Below, in pieces: positions 8,875-16,872 of a stretch of DNA of 57,586 nucleotides. A model generated the notes under the pieces. That model was not told where the DNA came from. It saw only the letters and a program-made list of their open reading frames with translations, and made no database searches. Every line of letters starts with the position of its first letter. Position 1 is the stretch's first letter. Origin of the DNA: Pseudomonadota bacterium (lineage in GTDB: Bacteria; Pseudomonadota; Alphaproteobacteria; Rhizobiales; MH13); assembly GCA_039024915.1 (NCBI GenBank), contig JBCCPK010000008.1, positions 1-57,586 on the forward strand. The letters are read 5' to 3'. The translations under genes and the position numbers were made by a program.

Positions 8875-9843
8875 TCAACCTCCGGCTCCCACGGTCTTCT
8901 CTTTCATGAGGTGAGCGGCGTCTCTGCGAGACGAGAACACACGATAGACCTTGTCTGACGAGGTTATGAAGAGGGTCTTACCGTCTTCACCACCGAAACA
9001 GATGTTGGATGTCTGCGAAGGCAGACCGATCTTGCCGATCCTCTCACCTTCGGGTGTCAGACAGTGAATCCCATCGAGAGCCGAGGTCCAAACGAAGCCT
9101 TCGTGGTCCACTCGAAAGCCGTCGGGAACGCCCGGCTCTATGACGGCGAAGACACGGCCATTGGACAGCGTGTCACCCTCGACGTCGAACACGCGAATAT
9201 GGTGTGGGAGATCATAGTCGATGCCCGGAAAGCTCGCCCCGCGAATGGCGCCGGAATCAGCGATATAGAGCTGTCGCTCGTCCGGAGAGAACGCCAAACC
9301 GTTAGGTTTATCGAAATCGGTGGCGACAGCTTTGATCGAGCCGTCCTTGCCGACACAGAAAACATAGCATCCGCCGATTTCGCTCTCGGCGCGATAGCCC
9401 TCAATGTCTGAGTTGATTCCATACGGTGGGTCGGTGAACCAGATGGTTCCGTCTGAGCGCACAACAACATCATTCGGTGAGTTGAGCCGCTTGCCTTGGT
9501 AAGATGATGCGACGATCTGCAGAGCATCAAAGTTGAAAGGGTTTAAACGGCGAACAACGCGACGGCCGCCATGCTCGCAAGAGACCATGTGCCCACTCTC
9601 GTCGAGTGTATTGCCGTTGGCGAAATCGCTGTTTGAGAGGGCGACGGTAACGCCGTCACCCTCAGTCCAGCAGAGCATGCGCTTGTTTGGAATATCGTTG
9701 AAGAACAATCGCCCATCCAGCCAGACAGGCCCCTCAGTCCAGACACAGCCTTCGGCTATCACCTCCGGGGGTTGAGACGTTTCAACGAAGGACCCAAAGA
9801 GCGGATCTTCAACGAGATAGTGAGGCTGCGCTGGCTCAGTCAT
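8875..9843 (-). CDS. SMP-30/gluconolactonase-type sugar lactone hydrolase
   Basis: 322 residues forming the six-bladed propeller of the SMP-30 family. Visible motifs include CVWTEGPVWLDGRLFFND (metal-binding glutamate), LNSPNDVVVRSDGTIWFTDPPYG, FDKPNGLAFSPDE and YIADSG, which supply the divalent-metal ligands. These enzymes hydrolyse aldonolactones. In this operon a plausible substrate is a four-carbon lactone (threono- or erythrono-lactone), giving the free acids for LtnD or DenD; this is inference. It starts in an ATGA overlap with the upstream permease gene and ends two bases before the ltnD ATG. No signal peptide, so the lactone would be opened in the cytoplasm after import. Confidence 0.88.
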   Translation of the reverse strand: MTEPAQPHYLVEDPLFGSFVETSQPPEVIAEGCVWTEGPVWLDGRLFFNDIPNKRMLCWTEGDGVTVALSNSDFANGNTLDESGHMVSCEHGGRRVVRRLNPFNFDALQIVASSYQGKRLNSPNDVVVRSDGTIWFTDPPYGINSDIEGYRAESEIGGCYVFCVGKDGSIKAVATDFDKPNGLAFSPDERQLYIADSGAIRGASFPGIDYDLPHHIRVFDVEGDTLSNGRVFAVIEPGVPDGFRVDHEGFVWTSALDGIHCLTPEGERIGKIGLPSQTSNICFGGEDGKTLFITSSDKVYRVFSSRRDAAHLMKEKTVGAGG

Positions 9844-10808
9844 GCTGCACCGCTCCTCTTTCTCAAAGACTGGAAGAGAAGCATTGCAAGGATGATGGCG
9901 CCGAAAATGATGTTCCGCCAAGACTCGTCGATTTGCATGATCGAGAGGATTGAGGTGAGCAGTGTGATAAAGATTGCGCCGCCTACAGTTCCCGAAAGGC
10001 CGCCCCGCCCCCCAAGGATCGAGGTTCCGCCGATCACCACTGCTGCAATGGTTGGCAGCAAGAACGGGTCGCCCATCGACTGGTAAGCCTGATTGGCGTA
10101 GCCCGCGAGAAGAACGCCGCCCAAAGCAGAGCACGCTCCAGCGATGGCGAAGGCAGCACAAATGACGCCCGGTGTCCCGACGCCCGAAAGGAAGGTGGCC
10201 TTTTCATTGTATCCGGCAGCCCGCAGGTAACGATCGAAGCCTGTGCGGGTCATCACGAGCGCCAGCACCCCAACGACTGCCATCCATGTGAGGAAGCTCG
10301 CCGGTACGCCGAGCAGGTCGCCGGTGGCGAGATAGACCATCACATCGCTCGCCTCGCCGCGTGGGTTGAACCCGCCTGTGTTCAAAACGGCAACACCGAG
10401 GAGCATGGAGTTGACCGCAAGCGTCCAGACCATGGACGGTATGCGTAAAAAGGCCACCCCCAGGCCATTAATGACGCCAACGAAAGCGCCGAATAGAACA
10501 GCTGCTGGAATAGCGATAGCGGCAAGGGTGGGGTCACCGGTCCCAACGAGCGCCGTTGAGAGGATAGCGCCGCCACCGAGAACCCAAGGCACCGATAGGT
10601 CTATGTGCCCAAGCAGGATGACTATGGTTGCGCCGGTCGCAAGAATGCCAAGAAAAGCTGCGATCTGGAGTTGCTGCAGAAGGTAGTTGGCCCCGAGGAT
10701 TTGAGGGAAGGCCATTCCTGCAGCCACAACAAGGGCTGCGGCTCCCACGAATGGCATGAGCGTATCAAGGCTCGGCCAACCGGCACGAATGGAGGCTGCG
10801 GCACTCAT
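9840..10808 (-). CDS. Ribose-type ABC transporter permease, second copy
   Basis: 322-residue polytopic membrane protein of the RbsC/BPD_transp_2 family. Hydrophobic segments run through the whole length, with the conserved cytoplasmic loop near GGTSILGGRGGLSGTVGG. It is the second of two permeases and would form a heterodimer with the one encoded at 10805-11770. ATGA overlaps on both sides couple it to the first permease and the lactonase. The importer as a whole likely brings in a four-carbon acid sugar, lactone or related polyol; the substrate is inferred from the catabolic genes only. Confidence 0.88.
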   Translation of the reverse strand: MSAAASIRAGWPSLDTLMPFVGAAALVVAAGMAFPQILGANYLLQQLQIAAFLGILATGATIVILLGHIDLSVPWVLGGGAILSTALVGTGDPTLAAIAIPAAVLFGAFVGVINGLGVAFLRIPSMVWTLAVNSMLLGVAVLNTGGFNPRGEASDVMVYLATGDLLGVPASFLTWMAVVGVLALVMTRTGFDRYLRAAGYNEKATFLSGVGTPGVICAAFAIAGACSALGGVLLAGYANQAYQSMGDPFLLPTIAAVVIGGTSILGGRGGLSGTVGGAIFITLLTSILSIMQIDESWRNIIFGAIILAMLLFQSLRKRSGAA

Positions 10809-11770
10809 CGCGCGAACACCTCCAGCTTGTCTCGGACGCGCAAGACGTCAGCGCCGCCAATGGCGATGGCAGCAGCGAGAATTAGCCCCTCGAACAGCGG
10901 CTGGGCAAGGGAAGGAATGCCCGAGAAGAACATCAACGAGGCGATGGTCTTCAAGATGAACGCTCCAGCGAAGGCACCAACAAGGGAACCGACACCTCCG
11001 CGGAGCAACACGCCGCCGAGAACGGCAGCTGCAATCGAGTTCAAGGTGAAGCTCGCCGCGATCCCGGCATCCCCGGTGGTCGTTACGAAGCCGTAGTAGA
11101 GCCCGGCAAGCCCGGCGAAGACGCCGGCTAGCGTGTAGGACAAGATTTTGATGAGGTTCACGTTGAGCCCCGACTGGAACGCGGCCTGTTCAGACGAACC
11201 GACGGCGTAAATGCCAAGCCCAAGACCAGTGCGCCTCAAGGGCATCCAAAAGCAAATCACAAGAACAATGGTGATGATGATCGCGGTTGGGATGCCAAAC
11301 ACATCGAGCGTCATCGCATCTGCAAGGTCATAATTGATTTGGCCGCCAGGTGTTGGACGCAGCAACAATGCTAACCCAACGAAAACAGAGGCACTCGCCA
11401 GCGTCACGACGATCGCCTGGAGCCGACCAAAGACGATCAGAAGACCGTTGATCAGTCCGCAGGCCGCCCCAATGAGGACAACAGCGCCTATGCCAAGGGC
11501 GATGGAGGCAGCTGAACCATCCAACAAGTGAGACGCAAGGGTGTTGGCCAGCGCCATGACCGCACCAACAGATAGATCGATACCGCGCACAACAACCGCG
11601 AAGAATTGCGCAGCGGCTGCCAATGCTAGGATCAGGCACTGATTGGCCCAGATCGTCAGGACATATGTATTGGGACCGCTAGGATGGGTCGCCAGATAGT
11701 AGGTGATCAAAGCGATCAGGACAGCGCCAGCAACCACCTCCCGCCTGTTGGCCCGCATATACTCAAGCAT
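10805..11770 (-). CDS. Ribose-type ABC transporter permease, first copy
   Basis: 321-residue RbsC-like permease with multiple membrane segments and the family loop LGGVLLRGGVGSLVGAFAGA. Its start overlaps the end of the ATPase gene by 8 bases and its end overlaps the second permease by 4. Having two different permeases is common in ribose-type systems where the pair forms the translocation pore. Confidence 0.88.
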   Translation of the reverse strand: MLEYMRANRREVVAGAVLIALITYYLATHPSGPNTYVLTIWANQCLILALAAAAQFFAVVVRGIDLSVGAVMALANTLASHLLDGSAASIALGIGAVVLIGAACGLINGLLIVFGRLQAIVVTLASASVFVGLALLLRPTPGGQINYDLADAMTLDVFGIPTAIIITIVLVICFWMPLRRTGLGLGIYAVGSSEQAAFQSGLNVNLIKILSYTLAGVFAGLAGLYYGFVTTTGDAGIAASFTLNSIAAAVLGGVLLRGGVGSLVGAFAGAFILKTIASLMFFSGIPSLAQPLFEGLILAAAIAIGGADVLRVRDKLEVFAR

Positions 11771-13274
11771 GGCCGACCTCCGGCGCGCTCAAGTTCATCG
11801 ACGCCGCAATGATGTTCTGCGCGGTGATGTCTTCGCCTTCCAACTCAGCGACAACTTTGCCGCCGTAAATGATGTGTGCGCTGTCGCACAAGTGGATGAG
11901 TTCTTCGTAGTCGGTTGTCAGTAAGAGGACTGCGGTACCCTGATCGGCAAGCTGTCGAAGCATCTGATAAATCTGGGTTTTGGTCTTGACGTCGATCCCT
12001 CGGGTCGGGTCCGCAAGGAGAAGGACTTTCGGCTTCAGAGCGAGCCACTTCGCGAGCACCACCTTTTGCTGGTTACCACCTGAGAGCGAAGCAACGGGCT
12101 GCTCCAGGCCTCCATGCTTAAGTTCCAGCCTCTGCAGCCAAGGTTGGAAGCGGTCGCCATCTGCACTGTCGGCGGCGGCTTGCCCGATCGACGGAAGCTC
12201 CAGGTTTTCAGCAATGCTTTGTTGCTGGATGAGCCCTTCGGTTTTTCGGTCTTCGGGGATGTACGCAATGCCAATGTCCGAGCTTTTGGCCGTGCCCGGG
12301 TCTGGCAGTTTCACTGGCTTACCTTCAATGCGCAGGTCGCCTTCGACGCCACGCATGAGACCGAACAGCGCGCGTAACAAGGTCGATTGACCCTGACCAT
12401 CGAGCCCACCAAGGCCGACGATGTCGCCGCGTCGCAGCTTTACGCTGACGCCCGACAAAGCGCCCTCGACACCCAAATTGTTGGCCTCAAGCACAATCTC
12501 GCCACCGTTGGAGGCCGCGCTGCGCTTCTCCGGGAACAGGTGATCAATAGGCTTGCCAACCATCTTGTCGATGATCTCAGAATAGGTGTGAGCACCGTTT
12601 GCAAAGGTGTCGACAAGACGGCCATTGCGGAAAACAGAGATCTTGTCAGCAAGTGCTTCGATTTCGTGAAAACGGTGGGAGATAAAAAGCACGCCAACGC
12701 CCAAATCGCGCTCAGCTCGAACCAGTTCGAAAACCTTCCCGACCACGGTTGTGTTGAGGGCCGAGGTGGACTCGTCGAGTATCAGGAGTCGCGGTTTTTT
12801 CAGCAGACCCTTGACGATTTCGATGACCTGCTGATCGGCCAGCGAAAGGTCACCGACGCGAGCACCAAAGGAGATGTGTTCACAACCAACGCGCTTAAAG
12901 AGCTCAGCCGCGCGTGACATAATTGATCTGTCTAGACGCCACAGCCCACTTCCCGGCGCTCCCAGAAGCAGATTTGCTTGGACGTTGAGATCGGGCACCA
13001 AAGACAGTTCTTGAAAGACGCAAACAATTCCAGCGTTCGCGGCCTCAGCAGGCGAGCTGAAGCGCACATGTTCGCCGTCAACAAGAACCTCGCCTTCGCT
13101 GGGCGGTATCACGCCTGCCATCAGTTTCATGAGCGTCGATTTGCCCGCGCCATTTTCACCGAGCACGGCATGCACCTCAGAAGCGAGACAGGCGAAATCG
13201 ACGTCGGCAAGAGCTATCGTTGCCCCGTAACGCTTCGTGACGCTTTTCATCTCTAAGATTGCGGCTTGGTCCAT
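11763..13274 (-). CDS. Ribose-type ABC transporter ATP-binding protein (two nucleotide-binding domains)
   Basis: 503 residues from ATG 13274; a longer upstream frame has no support. The first ATPase domain has Walker A GENGAGKST, signature LSLADQQ and Walker B ILDESTSAL. The second has the degenerate P-loop GLDGQGQST typical of RbsA/MglA-type proteins, signature LSGGNQQ and LLADPTRGID. It energises sugar uptake at the inner membrane together with the two permeases downstream. It lies 106 bp after the binding-protein gene; this gap has no obvious terminator but could allow differential expression of the binding protein. Confidence 0.92.
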   Translation of the reverse strand: MDQAAILEMKSVTKRYGATIALADVDFACLASEVHAVLGENGAGKSTLMKLMAGVIPPSEGEVLVDGEHVRFSSPAEAANAGIVCVFQELSLVPDLNVQANLLLGAPGSGLWRLDRSIMSRAAELFKRVGCEHISFGARVGDLSLADQQVIEIVKGLLKKPRLLILDESTSALNTTVVGKVFELVRAERDLGVGVLFISHRFHEIEALADKISVFRNGRLVDTFANGAHTYSEIIDKMVGKPIDHLFPEKRSAASNGGEIVLEANNLGVEGALSGVSVKLRRGDIVGLGGLDGQGQSTLLRALFGLMRGVEGDLRIEGKPVKLPDPGTAKSSDIGIAYIPEDRKTEGLIQQQSIAENLELPSIGQAAADSADGDRFQPWLQRLELKHGGLEQPVASLSGGNQQKVVLAKWLALKPKVLLLADPTRGIDVKTKTQIYQMLRQLADQGTAVLLLTTDYEELIHLCDSAHIIYGGKVVAELEGEDITAQNIIAASMNLSAPEVGHA

Positions 13275-13380
13275 TAGATGACCATCTCTTGAGCCGGGCA
13301 CCAAGCACAGCCGTTCATCGGTTTGTTTTGGACTAGGCACTCGCGCGCCGAGCCCTTTTTTTGGGGAAGGCGAAGCTCGC

Positions 13381-14460
13381 TCAGGTGTCGTCCGGGTTTT
13401 GCCCAAGCAGTTCTTCTGGGGTGAACGGCTCGAAGCAAGCTTCAAAGCCAGTGCCGGTATTGAACGAGGCGGGGAGGTCCGGGAAATAGTTCACGCCAGC
13501 TTCAAGCTCATCCGACATAACCGACGGGATGGGCAGGAAAACAGTCTGCGGAAGTTCATTGCCCTCAAGCAGCGCAACTGCCGCTTCCAACGCAATCGCT
13601 GACATTGCCGGCGCCTGACTTGCCGATACGCCGGGAATGTCATGCTCAGACATCAACATACGCACGCCGTTCTCGCCATCGACGCCCATAGGCACGATGG
13701 GATGGCCCGCGGCGAGCATCGCGTTGATCGAGCCGGCAGATCCGTGCTGGGAAACGACAGCGTCGAATTCGCCATGTGTGGCCAACGCGTCGGCCACAAC
13801 TGTTTGGCTGGTGCCGGTGTCCCAATTTCCGACAACTTCGATGATCTCAAGACCGTCGACATCTTCAAGGACACTCATCATTCCCAGGCGGCGGTCGCGG
13901 TCCGTCGCGTTGCCCGGGAGACCATTGACCATCAATATTCTATCGGCTTCGCCATCGAGCAGGTCCACAACGGTTTGCGCTTTCAAGGCGCCGAGCGCGA
14001 GCTGACTTTCATTGATCTGCACGACGGCATCGGTGTCGAGAACATTGTCGAACGGCACGAGAATGGTACCGGCGCGATTGGCACGGCGAATGACAGGCTC
14101 AAACGCGGTCGGGTTTACGGCGATGAAGATGATCGCGTCGTAACCAGCTGCAATGAAGTTATCGATAGCGGCGATTTGGGCTGCACTATCGTTACCAACA
14201 GAAACCACCGTGAAGTCTTCAATGTGCTCAGCATTTTCAGGTCGTGCAGCCCAGGCTTTAGCAGATTGAATGGCCTGGATGCGCCAGTCATTGCCGGCGA
14301 AGCCATTTACAAAGGCAATCTGATAGGGGCCCTGTTTGGCATCGTAGGATATTGTTGTTGAACCCGGCGCCGGACCGAAGCACTCAGGTCGATAGGTGTC
14401 AGCAGATGCCTGGCTTAACGAGGCCAAAGCAATACCTGCTGCGAACAGATAAGCTCTCAT
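13381..14460 (-). CDS. Periplasmic sugar-binding protein of the ribose-type ABC importer
   Basis: 359 residues from ATG 14460, preceded by GGAGG at ideal spacing. The N-terminus MRAYLFAAGIALASLSQASA is a signal peptide with an A-x-A cleavage site. The mature part is a type 1 periplasmic binding fold: IAFVNGFAGNDW near the start, YDAIIFIAVNPTAFEPVI, MVNGLPGNATDRDR and a C-terminal GVNYFPDLP segment. It is the first gene of the operon, transcribed from the divergent promoter region containing two LacI-type operators. The ligand is unknown; operon context suggests a C4 sugar acid, lactone or related compound. Confidence 0.9.
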   Translation of the reverse strand: MRAYLFAAGIALASLSQASADTYRPECFGPAPGSTTISYDAKQGPYQIAFVNGFAGNDWRIQAIQSAKAWAARPENAEHIEDFTVVSVGNDSAAQIAAIDNFIAAGYDAIIFIAVNPTAFEPVIRRANRAGTILVPFDNVLDTDAVVQINESQLALGALKAQTVVDLLDGEADRILMVNGLPGNATDRDRRLGMMSVLEDVDGLEIIEVVGNWDTGTSQTVVADALATHGEFDAVVSQHGSAGSINAMLAAGHPIVPMGVDGENGVRMLMSEHDIPGVSASQAPAMSAIALEAAVALLEGNELPQTVFLPIPSVMSDELEAGVNYFPDLPASFNTGTGFEACFEPFTPEELLGQNPDDT

Positions 14461-14510
14461 TGTATCCTCCCACTCGGCGCTTCGCGTTCGGCGCCGCGTA
14501 TTTTGTGTTT

Positions 14511-14534
14511 CTATATGTTTACGTAAACATATAG
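14511..14534. promoter_or_regulatory. LacI-type operator 1, perfect 24-bp palindrome
   Basis: Half-site CTATATGTTTAC followed directly by its exact reverse complement, with the central CG typical of LacI/GalR operators. It starts 51 bp upstream of the binding-protein ATG, in the divergent promoter region with the LacI gene. Binding of the neighbouring repressor is inferred. Confidence 0.8.
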
Positions 14535-14546
14535 CACGACAGTAAG

Positions 14547-14562
14547 ATGTTTGCGTAAACAT
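14547..14562. promoter_or_regulatory. LacI-type operator 2, imperfect palindrome
   Basis: ATGTTTGC/GTAAACAT repeats the operator 1 core with one asymmetric base. Its centre is 32 bp (about three helical turns) from that of operator 1 and it ends about 45 bp before the LacI start, so one repressor could control both directions. Confidence 0.75.
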
Positions 14563-14607
14563 ATGTCAAGACCGAATTCACCGGTCAGCTGAAATTGAGC
14601 TTGAAGC

Positions 14608-15630
14608 ATGTCGCGACGGCCCGTAAAAGATCAGAAAAATCAGCCTACTATGCACGATGTGGCAAGGCAGGCCGGAGTCAGCCAGATGACTGTTTCCCGC
14701 GTGATGCGGGGCCGTGGATACATCTCCGATACGATCCGCGCGCGTGTTACAGAGGCCGCCGACCAGATCGGTTACGTTCATAATCGACTTGCTGGCGCGG
14801 GACCTGGTTATGACAATCCGCTCGTCGGCGTGATCCTCCCGACCTTGCAGAACCGGGTGTTCACCGAAGTTATGTCGGGCATCAACGACACTCTTGAGTC
14901 ACTCGAGATGCGGCCCGTGTTCGGCGTCACTGAGTATTTGCCCGAAGCCGAAGAAAAAATTGCCATTGATCTCCTGAAATGGCGACCAAAGGGTCTTATT
15001 CTGACCGGCCTTGAACATGCTGACCGGTTCCGGAGCATGATTGAAAAAACCGGCGTCCGGACCGTTGAGATCATGGATATCGACGGTGAGCCGATCGACG
15101 CGTGCGTCGGTATTTCTCACATGGCTGCGGGACGCGCGATGGCCCAGCACTTTCTCGAGCGCGGTCACCTTAAGGTAGCCTATGTTGCAAGTGCCGACGG
15201 TCGCGATCTACGAGCTGCTAAACGCTTCGAAGCTTTTGCTGAAACGCTCACACAGGGAGGCGGATCGCTGATTGAGCAGAGGATCACACAGGGCGCGTCT
15301 TCCATGCCGATCGGCCAGCAAGTCACATCGGAGTTGTTGCGGAAGCACAAAGGCCTTCAGGCGGTGTACTTTTCAAACGATGACCTGGCCGGCGGCGGAC
15401 TGCTCCACTGTATGGCTAGCGCGATTCATGTGCCCGGCGATGTAGCACTTGCCGGCTTCAACGGTCTCAACTTCTTGGATGCATTTCCAAAGCGCCTCAC
15501 CACGACGCGAACGCCACGTTACCAGATCGGTCAGGAGGCAGCGAAGATTATTGCTTCTCCTGGGGGGCCTAACAAACATGGCAAGCGTGTCGATCTGGAA
15601 GCTGAGTTGTTCGTAGGCGATACAACCTGA
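14608..15630 (+). CDS. LacI-family transcriptional regulator of the tetronate operon
   Basis: 340 residues, typical for LacI/GalR repressors. The N-terminal helix-turn-helix reads MHDVARQAGVSQMTVSRVMRG, followed by the hinge region and a periplasmic-binding-like effector domain (LVGVILPTLQNRVFTEVMSGI, YFSNDDLAGGG, VALAGFNGL). It is divergent from the transporter/catabolic operon, with two LacI-type palindromes between, so it probably represses both itself and the operon until a pathway sugar acid or intermediate binds. The Shine-Dalgarno sequence is weak (TTGAAGC). The inducer is unknown. Confidence 0.9.
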   Translation: MSRRPVKDQKNQPTMHDVARQAGVSQMTVSRVMRGRGYISDTIRARVTEAADQIGYVHNRLAGAGPGYDNPLVGVILPTLQNRVFTEVMSGINDTLESLEMRPVFGVTEYLPEAEEKIAIDLLKWRPKGLILTGLEHADRFRSMIEKTGVRTVEIMDIDGEPIDACVGISHMAAGRAMAQHFLERGHLKVAYVASADGRDLRAAKRFEAFAETLTQGGGSLIEQRITQGASSMPIGQQVTSELLRKHKGLQAVYFSNDDLAGGGLLHCMASAIHVPGDVALAGFNGLNFLDAFPKRLTTTRTPRYQIGQEAAKIIASPGGPNKHGKRVDLEAELFVGDTT

Positions 15631-15991
15631 GCTAGCGGTCTGACCAAAAAGTCTCAGTGATGCTGATCAAGAATGGGAGCGGGTAGATTATGTCCTCGAA
15701 CGAAGGCTCCGCACGCGCTTATGCCAGCTCGTGGGATAAGACCAGCCGCTCACTCAGGCCAGGCTGGTCGTTGGACCGAGCCTGACACCGATAAGAGCGT
15801 GTCACGTTGGGGATCACGCCATGGCTCGATAGATCGATAGCCAAAAACGTTGATCCAGGCAGTCGCTATTGGTTGTCCATGCGCAAAGGGGTCGGAGAAC
15901 AAGTCGCTGTCTGCCGGCGGTACAAATGGCCGTGTGAGGGAAAACGAGTGTTAAACAGTTGAATGAAAACAGCGTATTGAGCGAAGGTAAA
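15631..15991. other. Intergenic region between the LacI gene and tRNA-Ala
   Basis: About 360 bp with no convincing gene on either strand. An open frame that runs through the tRNA on the minus strand is an artefact of the tRNA sequence. No clear integrase remnant or att-type repeat of the tRNA 3' end was seen. Confidence 0.45.
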
Positions 15992-16067
15992 TGGTGGAGC
16001 CAAGGGGAATCGAACCCCTGACCTCTTCGCTGCCAGCGAAGCGCTCTCCCAGCTGAGCTATGGCCCC
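15992..16067 (-). tRNA. tRNA-Ala (anticodon GGC), CCA encoded
   Basis: 76 nt that fold into a full cloverleaf. The acceptor stem GGGGCCA pairs with TGGCTCC, followed by A and an encoded CCA. The anticodon stem CTTCG/CGAAG encloses the loop CTGGCAG, anticodon GGC. The T-arm contains GGTTCGATTCC. Confidence 0.95.
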
Positions 16068-16279
16068 ATATTTCACAACGGCTCACTGTGTGCAGATACC
16101 CGCACATTAGGGTTTGCGGTGTTTAGATCACCACCAAGTGACGGTCAACTGCCGTTAGCCAGGCGATACCTCGGGCGGTGAGCATAAAGACCCACCACCG
16201 CGTATGGCCCTTAATGGGAAGGCCTGGTCTGAAGTATGTTCAAAATGTTAGTCAGCGCGCATAGGCGCTGACCGGCCTG

Positions 16280-16714
16280 CTAACTGTCGTCATCTTCCCG
16301 ATTTGAGACGACACTCACTCCGGGATCGTCTTCTTCGTCATCCTCAAGGAAGGTGTCGTCATCATCGTCACCAACTTCATCGTCGATGTCGGTGGTATCG
16401 ATATCGGGAATCACGTCATCATTATCGTCATCATCATCGTCGTCATCCTTGGAAGCCCCATCATCGGCTTCTTCCAAGGATACCACTTCCACCCCTTCGG
16501 CGTTTTCTCCGTTTTCCTCGGCTTCCTCTTCTTTATCGGAGGCTTTTTTGGGGGCCTCCTCCGCCGGTTTGCTCTTCTTGCTTGGCAACTCGAAGGCACT
16601 CAGCGGATAACTTATGCCCGTGTACGGAGATACGATCGGATCGCGCCCCAAATCGTAAAACTTTTTGCCTGTTTCCGGGCAGATGCGCTTGGTGCCGAGC
16701 TCTTGTTTGGCCAC
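16280..16714 (-). CDS. TIGR02300 (FYDLN acid) family protein
   Basis: 144 residues. The N-terminus MAKQELGTKRICPETGKKFYDLG matches the alphaproteobacterial TIGR02300 family, whose name derives from a FYDLN motif (FYDLG here) and a very acidic tail. From about residue 48 the protein is dominated by Glu and Asp, with a run of seven Asp, so it is largely disordered and strongly negative. The short N-terminal C-P-E-T-G-K segment may be half of a metal-binding motif. No biochemical function is established for the family. It is convergent with nothing close; aroA starts 158 bp away, divergently. Confidence 0.85.
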   Translation of the reverse strand: MAKQELGTKRICPETGKKFYDLGRDPIVSPYTGISYPLSAFELPSKKSKPAEEAPKKASDKEEEAEENGENAEGVEVVSLEEADDGASKDDDDDDDDNDDVIPDIDTTDIDDEVGDDDDDTFLEDDEEDDPGVSVVSNREDDDS

Positions 16715-16872
16715 GCGAACCTCTCAACAATGTCTGGACAAGGGTTGGGCGCCTGGGCGCCTGTCAAATCGGTGCCGGTCATAGGCATGGTTAAGCGGTG
16801 AAGTCAAAGGCCAATTGCATCCACCCTCGTGCCTTGTCATAAGGCAGCCCGCCGAAGGCTCTATCCCGTTCG

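Noticed and set aside
15631-15991. Integrated element at tRNA-Ala
   Set aside because: No integrase gene, no repeat of the tRNA 3' end and no coding content were found beside the tRNA.
15814-16107. Minus-strand frame with a WGHSSAGRALRWQRRG-type sequence
   Set aside because: This is the well-known spurious translation through a tRNA gene; the tRNA-Ala cloverleaf is complete.
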